From: Desulfobacteraceae bacterium
Lineage (GTDB): Bacteria; Desulfobacterota; Desulfobacteria; Desulfobacterales; SG8-13
Direction: 5' to 3'
Assembly: GCA_029287875.1 (NCBI GenBank)
Contig: JARFQH010000266.1
Location: 1-5,127 of the forward strand
DNA length: 5,127 nucleotides
The position numbers and the translations under genes are program-made. Below, in pieces: positions 1-5,127 of the stretch (positions are counted from its first letter, which is position 1; the number at the start of each line of letters is the position of its first letter). The notes under the pieces were generated by a model that saw only the letters and a list, made by a program, of their open reading frames with translations, ran no database searches and was not told where the DNA came from.

Positions 1-10
1 AAACATCACC

Positions 11-277
11 ATGGGCATGCTCGAATTTGCGATAATCCTTTCCGTGACAATCGCGCTGTATAATCTACAGCAAATCAAGATGATTCTGAAGAACAAGGGG
101 TTCACGGTCGATGCGTTCAAGGGGTGGCTCGAGGACTACCGGCGGTTCAAAGGCTTGATCCGTAATGAACCCGACCCGAAGGTCAAGATCAAATATCAGA
201 AAATCCTCAATGGGCTGCATTTTTCCCTGGCGGGCGGAGCTGCATTTACAATGATAGTTCTCATCAATCGACTGTAA
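11..277 (+). CDS. Small hypothetical membrane protein (two membrane segments)
   Basis: I do not recognise this 88-residue protein. It has a hydrophobic stretch at about residues 4-20 and a second at about 72-87. Between them lies a polar, strongly basic loop rich in Lys and Arg (about 22-68). By the positive-inside rule the loop should be cytoplasmic and both ends periplasmic. The start is uncertain. The reading frame is open to the window edge, so the gene may begin further upstream, and only ten bases are available to look for a ribosome site; a second in-frame ATG follows at 17. It ends with TAA. It is followed 68 bases later by another small gene of the same layout, which suggests a pair. 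Its base composition is lower in GC than carB. The function is unknown; that it is a real membrane protein is an inference from hydrophobicity alone. Confidence 0.6.
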   Translation: MGMLEFAIILSVTIALYNLQQIKMILKNKGFTVDAFKGWLEDYRRFKGLIRNEPDPKVKIKYQKILNGLHFSLAGGAAFTMIVLINRL

Positions 278-334
278 ACACCTGACCGGCGATATGGGAC
301 GTCCGACCTTTCATTTGCGTGTGCATTTAAAACC

Positions 335-340
335 AGGAGG
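335..340 (+). promoter_or_regulatory. Ribosome binding site of the 75-residue gene
   Basis: AGGAGG lies five bases before the ATG at 346. It is a near-ideal Shine-Dalgarno sequence, so it fixes this start and supports the small gene as truly translated. Confidence 0.8.
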
Positions 341-345
341 GGCTG

Positions 346-573
346 ATGAACAAAATAACCGTCGGAATCGGCATCGCCTCAGTGTTTCTCGGGGTTTATT
401 CTTTTTACCTGCGCGCTACCTACAATGACAAGTTCTCGAAATTAAAACGCCTGCAAGACCGATTCGGCACGAATAAGGGCAGTATCATCCATTTTGTCTC
501 CTATTGCATCTTTCCGATCGTGTTCGGCATCGGTATGATTTTTGCCGGTATGAGAGGCCTTTCTCTGTTTTAG
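346..573 (+). CDS. Small hypothetical membrane protein (two membrane segments)
   Basis: I do not recognise this 75-residue protein. The start is well supported by the AGGAGG five bases upstream. A hydrophobic segment spans about residues 4-21 and another about 49-71. The region between them (about 23-46) is basic, with several Lys and Arg, and is predicted to face the cytoplasm. The layout matches the 88-residue gene just upstream: short N-terminal membrane segment, basic cytoplasmic loop, C-terminal membrane segment. The two are co-directional and could be one transcript. No catalytic or metal-binding motif is visible. Possible roles, such as a small subunit or regulator of a membrane complex, are guesses. 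It ends with TAG and converges on the rlpA-like gene. Confidence 0.7.
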   Translation: MNKITVGIGIASVFLGVYSFYLRATYNDKFSKLKRLQDRFGTNKGSIIHFVSYCIFPIVFGIGMIFAGMRGLSLF

Positions 574-695
574 CGACGCAGAAAGAGTCTTCAGTGCCGC
601 ACTCCGTCGCGCAGGGTGACAGGCCGCTGCGTTACACGGACAGTGGGGTCCCGAAGACACCCGTGCCCTGCCACCTCGTTTATTGCCAGGAGCCT
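574..695. other. Convergent intergenic gap
   Basis: These 122 bases separate the 3' ends of the 75-residue gene and the rlpA-like gene. I see an imperfect pairing of GTCTTC (587-592) with GAAGAC (653-658). On the minus strand, around 636-666, there is a possible short hairpin with CACGG and CCGTG arms. Neither has a U-tract, so no intrinsic terminator is called. No gene with a plausible ribosome site was found here. Confidence 0.5.
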
Positions 696-1361
696 TCACG
701 CCTCGAGATCGACGGTTTCCACCAACACTCTTGCCGTCCCGCTTTCATAAAATCCTAGTTTTTTGGCCGCTCCCGCACTCAGATCGATGATCCGCCCGTC
801 GACGAATGGCCCGCGATCGTTGACTCGCAGGATGATCTGTCGGTGATTGTCCAGGTTGGTTACGCGCACGAAGGTCGGAAGCGGCAAGTACTTGTGCGCC
901 GCGTTAAAACCGTCGGGATCGAACGCTTCCCCATTGGCCGTCATGTGCCCGCCTTTTTGCCGGTAGGTTTCGTACCCGTACCAGGAGGCCGTGCCTTCCT
1001 GCCGATAGGTTCGCGCTTCTTCAATGCTCATCGGGACGTAGCGCTGACCCATGACCACGTAAGGCGATGTCTTGACGCGGCCCTGTTCGATGGCTTCTTT
1101 GGGCGATAAACCGTCTATCGACTCGAGATCGGTTTGTGTCAGCGGCCAGGTCAAGGGTGCCTTGACCACGACGAAGGTGTATTTTCCGATCGTATACACG
1201 GTTTTGCCCGCAAATTTTGCCACGTGGTACCCCAATTTGAGGGTGCCCTTCGTGACGGTGTAAGTGGTCTTGAGGATGGTGCAGGAAAGCAGGACAAGAC
1301 AAGTTCCGACCAAAACCAATCGGAGAAAATCATGTGAAATGTCCCGGAGTTTCATCGTCAT
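696..1361 (-). CDS. rlpA: RlpA-like septal lytic transglycosylase lipoprotein
   Basis: RlpA proteins are outer-membrane lipoproteins; in Pseudomonas aeruginosa RlpA cleaves peptidoglycan strands lacking stem peptides and helps daughter cells separate. This 221-residue protein has a lipoprotein signal with lipobox LLSC (Cys27, Thr at +2, consistent with outer-membrane sorting). A repeat-bearing linker follows (about 34-66), then a double-psi beta-barrel domain from GTASWYG (about 123) to near the C-terminus. Family motifs TANGEAFD, AAHKYLPLPTFVRVTNL and VNDRGPF are present. Glu145 and Asp182 match the catalytic E120 and D157 of the P. aeruginosa enzyme. There is no C-terminal SPOR domain, so it lacks the usual means of finding denuded septal glycan and is shorter than the 362-residue E. 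coli protein. No clear ribosome site marks the start; a TTG at 1370 and ATGs at 1361 and 1355 are all possible. I chose 1361. It lies 66 bases behind the PurF-like fragment on the same strand. Confidence 0.9.
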   Translation of the reverse strand: MTMKLRDISHDFLRLVLVGTCLVLLSCTILKTTYTVTKGTLKLGYHVAKFAGKTVYTIGKYTFVVVKAPLTWPLTQTDLESIDGLSPKEAIEQGRVKTSPYVVMGQRYVPMSIEEARTYRQEGTASWYGYETYRQKGGHMTANGEAFDPDGFNAAHKYLPLPTFVRVTNLDNHRQIILRVNDRGPFVDGRIIDLSAGAAKKLGFYESGTARVLVETVDLEA

Positions 1362-1427
1362 TTGCCGCAAGACCGACAGCCAGAAATGGTTAAAGGAGGA
1401 TACGATTTCACTGTACGAGGGACCGGC

Positions 1428-1811
1428 TCAGAAATAACTCGATCCGTCCCAGCAGTGGGTGCACAGTTTTTCACGAGCCAGGGCGATCGCGGTCACCAGA
1501 TCGCCCATGTTGTTGATCCGTCCGACGGTGACAATGGCAAAGGTGCCTAAATGCGAACCGATCACCAGCGGCTGAGCATCGTAGTCGCTGATGACGCCGA
1601 TCCCCTTGCCTCCTTTGAACTTGGGCAGATCGGGTTCGAGCTTGGAGCGGAAGTAGTTGTTCTCGATGCTGTGAATCGAGCGCCTGATCTCGTGCGAATT
1701 CTTCACCGCCATGCCGCCGCGGCGCGTACCCAAATGGAAGTGATAATCGGTGCCGTAGAAAAAATCGTACACACAGTCCGAAGACGACGCCACGCCGAAC
1801 AGTCCGCCCAT
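1428..1811 (-). CDS. Truncated PurF-like amidotransferase-fold protein, lacking catalytic residues
   Basis: The 127 residues resemble the N-terminal glutamine amidotransferase (Ntn hydrolase) domain of amidophosphoribosyltransferase, the first enzyme of purine synthesis. The start reads MGGLFGVAS, where active family members have Cys at position 2; here it is Gly. The segment DYHFHLGTRRGGMAV (22-36) matches the conserved L-x-HRG region. The usual GHxRYST glutamine-binding motif is replaced by GIGVISDYD (70-78), and the usual HNGN oxyanion motif by TVGRINN (95-101). So glutaminase activity is very unlikely. The family is normally about 450-500 residues and carries a C-terminal phosphoribosyltransferase domain. 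Here, resemblance stops near residue 118, and a short unrelated tail leads to TGA. Other frames downstream do not restore the domain, so this looks like a deletion remnant rather than a simple frameshift. A strong ribosome site (GAGGAG) and a clean frame suggest it is still translated. It is divergent from carB. Confidence 0.75.
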   Translation of the reverse strand: MGGLFGVASSSDCVYDFFYGTDYHFHLGTRRGGMAVKNSHEIRRSIHSIENNYFRSKLEPDLPKFKGGKGIGVISDYDAQPLVIGSHLGTFAIVTVGRINNMGDLVTAIALAREKLCTHCWDGSSYF

Positions 1812-1817
1812 GGTGCT

Positions 1818-1823
1818 CTCCTC
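1818..1823 (-). promoter_or_regulatory. Ribosome binding site of the PurF-like fragment
   Basis: On the minus strand GAGGAG lies six bases before the ATG at 1811. It decides the start, and it confirms that Gly, not Cys, follows the initiator Met. Confidence 0.75.
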
Positions 1824-1849
1824 GAAGATGTCTTGATTTTAATCCCAAC

Positions 1850-1878
1850 TTAAATTAGAGGTTTTCTTTTAGTACAAT
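1850..1878 (+). promoter_or_regulatory. Candidate sigma-70-type promoter for carB
   Basis: A TACAAT -10 box (1873-1878, one mismatch to TATAAT) lies 17 bases after a weak TTAAAT -35 box (1850-1855). Transcription would start near 1885, giving a leader of about 83 bases before carB. The region is clearly AT-rich against its GC-rich surroundings, as expected of a promoter. The -35 match is poor (3 of 6), so this is tentative. Confidence 0.4.
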
Positions 1879-1882
1879 TGAA
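1854..1882 (-). promoter_or_regulatory. Candidate promoter for the PurF-like fragment and rlpA
   Basis: On the minus strand, TCTAAT (1854-1859, 5 of 6 to TATAAT) follows TTCAAT (1877-1882, 3 of 6 to TTGACA) with a 17-base spacer. It overlaps the proposed carB promoter almost completely, so the two directions might compete. Tentative. Confidence 0.35.
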
Positions 1883-1892
1883 CCGATTTTGT

Positions 1893-1945
1893 AAAGAGCC
1901 GATCGCAACGGCGGCAGGCCAGCCGTCCAGAGCGACCGGTTCTTT
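1893..1945 (+). promoter_or_regulatory. Long hairpin in the carB leader
   Basis: AAAGAGCCGATCGC (1893-1906) pairs with GCGACCGGTTCTTT (1932-1945): of 14 positions, 12 are Watson-Crick, one is G-U and one is a mismatch. Inside it, ACGGC (1908-1912) pairs perfectly with GCCGT (1922-1926) around a nine-base loop. One unpaired base lies on the left and five on the right between the two stems. The hairpin would begin about eight bases after the proposed transcription start. It has no following U-tract, so it does not look like a standard terminator. Its 3' arm overlaps the 5' arm of the hairpin that covers the carB ribosome site. The pairing is seen directly; a regulatory role is inferred. Confidence 0.5.
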
Positions 1946-1961
1946 CAACCCGATGAAAGGA
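1940..1961 (+). promoter_or_regulatory. Hairpin that would sequester the carB ribosome site
   Basis: TTCTTTC (1940-1946) can pair with GAAAGGA (1955-1961), six Watson-Crick pairs and one G-U, around an eight-base loop. It covers most of the carB Shine-Dalgarno sequence. It shares bases 1940-1945 with the longer upstream hairpin, so only one of the two can form at a time. It is AU-rich and weaker than the upstream hairpin. Confidence 0.4.
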
Positions 1962-1963
1962 GG
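1956..1963 (+). promoter_or_regulatory. Ribosome binding site of carB
   Basis: AAAGGAGG lies four bases before the ATG at 1968. An in-frame ATG at 1953 also exists, but it would run through this ribosome site. The start at 1968 gives MPKRTDI, the usual beginning of CarB proteins, so 1968 is preferred. Confidence 0.85.
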
Positions 1964-1967
1964 GCAG

Positions 1968-4900
1968 ATGCCCAAAAGAACCGACATCGAAAAGATACTG
2001 ATCATCGGCTCAGGGCCGATCGTCATCGGACAGGCCTGCGAGTTCGACTACTCCGGCACCCAAGCCTGCAAGGCCCTGCGATCCCTCGGCTACAAGGTCG
2101 TGCTGGTCAACTCCAATCCGGCCACCATCATGACCGATCCGAACATGGCGGATGTCACATACATCGAGCCGCTGAATGTAAATGTGCTTACCGAGATTAT
2201 CGAGCGCGAACGCCCCGACGCCCTGCTGCCGAACCTGGGAGGGCAGTCCGGGCTGAACCTGGCCTCGGAACTTTACCGCAAGGGGGTTCTCGACACCAAC
2301 GGCGTGAAGGTCATAGGCGTCGGCGTGGACGCCATCGAGCGCGGCGAAGATCGCTTGGCCTTCAAGGAGACCATGCAGCGGCTGAAAATCGAGATGCCGC
2401 GCAGCCGGACGGTCGAGGATGTGGCGGATGCCGAAAAGGTGGCCGAAGAGCTCGGCTATCCGGTAGTGATTCGGCCGGCGTACACCATGGGCGGAACCGG
2501 CGGCGGGTTGGTATACAACGTCGAAGAGCTGCGGACGGTGGCATCCCGCGGGCTGGCGGCGAGCCTTGTACACCAAGTGTTGGTGGAAGAGTCGGTGCTG
2601 GGCTGGGAGGAGCTTGAGCTGGAGGTGGTCCGTGACGCCAAGAACCAAATGATCACCGTCTGCTTTATCGAGAACGTCGATGCCATGGGCATTCACACCG
2701 GCGACAGTTTCTGCACGGCGCCCATGCTCACCATTGCTCCCGAACTTCAGAAGCGGCTTCAGCAGCACGCCTACGACATCGTGGAGGCCATCCAGGTCAT
2801 CGGTGGCACCAACATCCAATTTGCCCACGACCTCGAAACCGAACGGGTGGTGGTGATCGAAATCAACCCCCGCACCTCCCGGTCTTCGGCCCTTGCGTCC
2901 AAGGCCACCGGATTTCCGATCGCCCGCGTGTCGTCTCTGCTGGCCGGCGGTCAAACCTTGGACGAAATCCCCTATTGGCGGGACGGGACCCTGGAAAAAT
3001 ACACGCCTTCGGGCGACTACGTCGTCGTGAAGTTCGCCCGCTGGGCCTTCGAAAAGTTCGAGGGGGTAGCGGACGTTCTCGGCACCCAGATGCGGGCCGT
3101 CGGTGAGGTGATGAGCATCGGCAAGACTTACAAAGAAGCCTTCCAGAAGGCCGTCCGCAGCCTGGAAACCAATCGCTATGGGCTGGGTTTTGCCCGCAAC
3201 TTTCATCAGTTGCCCCTCGAAAAGCTGCTCGGCGCCCTGGGTTCCCCCAGCAGCGAACGCCACTTCCAGATGTACGAGGCGCTGCGCAAGGGCGCCGACG
3301 TCCAAGCCCTCCACCGGATCACCCACATCAAGCCGTGGTTCATCGAACAGATGAAGGAACTGGTAGCCCTCGAGGAAGAAATTCTGATCTACCAGGGCGG
3401 CCGGCTACCCGACGGGCTGTTGGAGCAGGCCAAGAAGGACGGGTTCGCCGACCGCTACCTGGCCCGGCTGATCGGCTGCCGTGAGATCGAAATCCGCGAA
3501 CAGCGCCGGGCTCTAAATGTTGTGGAAGCCTGGGAACCGGTTCCGGTAAGCGGGGTGGATGAGGCCGCTTACTACTACTCCACCTACAACGCCCCGGACC
3601 GAGTCGAGGTCAGCGAGCGTCGCAAGATCATGGTGCTGGGCGGCGGCCCCAACCGCATCGGACAGGGAATCGAGTTCGACTACTGCTGCGTACACGCCGC
3701 CCTCGCCATCCGGGATGCAGGGTTCGAATCGATCATGGTCAACTGCAACCCCGAAACCGTCTCGACCGACTATGACACTTCGGACAAACTATACTTCGAA
3801 CCGCTGACGGTGGAAGACGTGTTGAGCATTCACGAAAAGGAGCGGCCTGAGGGCGTCATCGTCCAATTTGGCGGTCAGACCCCGCTGAACATCGCCGCCG
3901 AACTCGCCGCGGCAGGCGTCACCATCCTGGGCACTTCTCCGGACACTATCGACCTGGCCGAGGACCGCGACCGCTTTCGCCGCATCATGCGCGAGTTGGG
4001 CATCCCACAGCCGGATTCGGGCATGGCCAGCAACATCCACGAGGCCCAGGAGATCGCCCGTACCATCGGTTACCCGCTGATCGTCCGGCCGTCCTACGTG
4101 CTGGGCGGCAGAGGGATGGAGGTGGTACAGGACGACGTAATGCTGCAGCAGTACCTCGTAGCCGCAGTGGAAATATCTCCCGAGCGGCCCATCTTGATCG
4201 ATCGCTTCCTCGACAACGCCATCGAGGCCGAGGCGGACGCCATTGCCGATGGTACCGACGCCTTCGTGCCTGCCGTGATGGAGCACATCGAACTGGCAGG
4301 AATACACTCAGGCGATTCGGCCTGTGTGATTCCGCCCATCAGCATCGCGCCCCAGCACATCGAAACCATCCGCGAATACACCCGCAAAATTGCAGTAGCC
4401 TTGAAAGTCGTCGGTCTGATGAACGTGCAGTACGCCATCTTCGACAACACGGTCTACGTGCTCGAGGCCAACCCCCGTGCCTCACGCACCGTGCCGATCG
4501 TCTCCAAAGTGTGCAGCATTTCCATGGCCCGCCTGGCCACCCAGGTAATGCTCGGTAAAAACCTCGTGGACTTGTGCCTGCAGCAACGCATCATACCTCA
4601 CTACGGCGTAAAGGAAGCCGTGTTTCCGTTCAACATGTTCCCGGAAGTCGATCCGGTCTTGGGGCCTGAAATGCGCTCAACCGGCGAAGTGCTCGGAATG
4701 TCGCACTCTTACGGGAGGGCGTTCTTCAAGGCCCAGGAAGCCACCCAGGTGACCCTGCCCCTGAAGGGCACCGTGCTCTTCACCATCGCCGACCGCGACA
4801 AGACAGCCGCCCTCGAGCCCGTGAGGCTCTTCCGGGACTTAGGCTTCCGCATCCTGACCACAAAGGGGACGTACGCGTTTCTCAGGCAGAAGGGAATCGA

Positions 4901-5127
4901 TACCGAACCGGTCCAGAAGCTGGGCTTCGGCCGACCGAACCTTGTGGACGCCATCAAGAACAACCAAATCCAACTGCTGGTTAACACCCCGAGCGGCCGC
5001 CAGAGCTCGCACGCCAGCGCGGAAGTCCGCAAAGCCGCCATCAAGCACAAGATTCCCTATATCACCACCACCGCCGCCGCCATTGCGGCGGCCAAGGGCA
5101 TCGCCGCCCGTCGGGAGGGCGCCCCCA
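1968..5127 (+). CDS. carB: Carbamoyl-phosphate synthase large subunit (3' end beyond window)
   Basis: CarB makes carbamoyl phosphate in the cytoplasm from bicarbonate, two ATP and ammonia that the CarA subunit releases from glutamine; the product feeds pyrimidine and arginine synthesis. 1053 codons are present without a stop; E. coli CarB has 1073 residues, so only the tail is missing. The two homologous halves are clear. Half one starts at IIGSGPIVIGQACEFDYSG (12-30) and carries the ATP-grasp metal ligands Gln284, Glu298 and Asn300. The oligomerisation region lies at about 400-550. Half two starts at MVLGGGPNRIGQGIEFDY (555-572), with ligands Gln821, Glu833 and Asn835. The MGS-like regulatory domain begins near 934; Lys945, Thr965, Thr968 and Lys984 match E. 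coli K954, T974, T977 and K993 of the ornithine/UMP/IMP-responsive domain. In half one, GDSFCTAPMLTI replaces the GDSITVAPAQTL of E. coli, marking a different subtype. carA is not adjacent. No frameshift was seen. Confidence 0.98.
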   Translation, partial: MPKRTDIEKILIIGSGPIVIGQACEFDYSGTQACKALRSLGYKVVLVNSNPATIMTDPNMADVTYIEPLNVNVLTEIIERERPDALLPNLGGQSGLNLASELYRKGVLDTNGVKVIGVGVDAIERGEDRLAFKETMQRLKIEMPRSRTVEDVADAEKVAEELGYPVVIRPAYTMGGTGGGLVYNVEELRTVASRGLAASLVHQVLVEESVLGWEELELEVVRDAKNQMITVCFIENVDAMGIHTGDSFCTAPMLTIAPELQKRLQQHAYDIVEAIQVIGGTNIQFAHDLETERVVVIEINPRTSRSSALASKATGFPIARVSSLLAGGQTLDEIPYWRDGTLEKYTPSGDYVVVKFARWAFEKFEGVADVLGTQMRAVGEVMSIGKTYKEAFQKAVRSLETNRYGLGFARNFHQLPLEKLLGALGSPSSERHFQMYEALRKGADVQALHRITHIKPWFIEQMKELVALEEEILIYQGGRLPDGLLEQAKKDGFADRYLARLIGCREIEIREQRRALNVVEAWEPVPVSGVDEAAYYYSTYNAPDRVEVSERRKIMVLGGGPNRIGQGIEFDYCCVHAALAIRDAGFESIMVNCNPETVSTDYDTSDKLYFEPLTVEDVLSIHEKERPEGVIVQFGGQTPLNIAAELAAAGVTILGTSPDTIDLAEDRDRFRRIMRELGIPQPDSGMASNIHEAQEIARTIGYPLIVRPSYVLGGRGMEVVQDDVMLQQYLVAAVEISPERPILIDRFLDNAIEAEADAIADGTDAFVPAVMEHIELAGIHSGDSACVIPPISIAPQHIETIREYTRKIAVALKVVGLMNVQYAIFDNTVYVLEANPRASRTVPIVSKVCSISMARLATQVMLGKNLVDLCLQQRIIPHYGVKEAVFPFNMFPEVDPVLGPEMRSTGEVLGMSHSYGRAFFKAQEATQVTLPLKGTVLFTIADRDKTAALEPVRLFRDLGFRILTTKGTYAFLRQKGIDTEPVQKLGFGRPNLVDAIKNNQIQLLVNTPSGRQSSHASAEVRKAAIKHKIPYITTTAAAIAAAKGIAARREGAP

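Noticed and set aside
553..571. Possible intrinsic terminator overlapping the end of the 75-residue gene
   Set aside because: The stem is only five base pairs including a G-U (AGAGG with TCTCT), and the U-tract is four bases, overlapping the stop codon. It is too weak to call.
1391..1398. AAAGGAGG-like sequence on the plus strand between the PurF-like fragment and rlpA
   Set aside because: It is on the wrong strand for both neighbouring genes, and no plus-strand start codon with a sensible reading frame follows at normal spacing.
1471..1848. A 125-residue minus-strand frame overlapping the PurF-like gene
   Set aside because: It is a frame-shifted copy of the same region, Arg- and His-rich in composition, and is not the frame that shows family similarity.
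1551..1853. A 100-residue plus-strand open frame opposite the PurF-like gene
   Set aside because: The minus-strand frame has the strong ribosome site and family similarity; this one has neither.
1925..1938. GTCCAGAG resembling the PyrR binding loop of pyrimidine attenuators
   Set aside because: Only the TCCAGAG part fits; the following AGGYU of the known consensus is not matched and the expected surrounding stem is absent. It may be chance, although its location in a carB leader is suggestive.
2010..3326. A 438-residue open frame on the minus strand
   Set aside because: It lies fully opposite carB, whose protein sequence is unmistakable. Long antisense frames are common against GC-rich genes with strong codon bias. 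The translation shows no recognisable domain.
3789..4307. A 172-residue minus-strand open frame, and other shorter ones opposite carB
   Set aside because: These are antisense shadows of the second carB half, with no supporting motif or ribosome site.

Overview
The window (5127 bases, GC-rich apart from the small genes and promoter region) comes from a bacterial chromosome. The cell envelope is Gram-negative, since it encodes an RlpA-type outer-membrane lipoprotein. From memory, the CarB sequence subtype and the PurF-like protein with Gly at position 2 resemble those of anaerobic Desulfobacterota (the former Deltaproteobacteria). This placement is an inference, because no search could be run.

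Layout: (1) Bases 1-573 carry two small co-directional genes for unrecognised proteins, each with two predicted membrane segments around a basic loop. (2) Bases 574-695 are a short convergent gap with no confident terminator. (3) Bases 696-1361, minus strand, encode an RlpA-like lipoprotein with the catalytic Glu and Asp of the septal lytic transglycosylases. (4) Bases 1428-1811, minus strand, encode a 127-residue protein that looks like the front of an amidophosphoribosyltransferase (PurF)-like protein. It has lost the nucleophilic Cys and the other glutamine-handling motifs, and it stops well before the phosphoribosyltransferase domain. (5) Bases 1812-1967 are a divergent regulatory region with possible back-to-back promoters, a small palindrome, and a structured leader in front of carB. 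(6) From 1968 to the window end runs carB, the large subunit of carbamoyl-phosphate synthase. It is intact over 1053 codons and cut off only by the window edge, a little short of its expected end.

How it fits together: carB supplies carbamoyl phosphate for pyrimidine and arginine synthesis. The glutaminase subunit gene carA is not next to it here. The divergent PurF-like fragment and rlpA lie head to tail, 66 bases apart, and may share a transcript. The most interesting points are the carB leader, where a long hairpin and a ribosome-site-sequestering hairpin share bases and so exclude each other; the catalytically stripped and truncated PurF-like protein; and three tandem 11-residue repeats between the lipid anchor and the enzyme domain of the RlpA protein. 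No mobile element, CRISPR array, tRNA or rRNA was seen.
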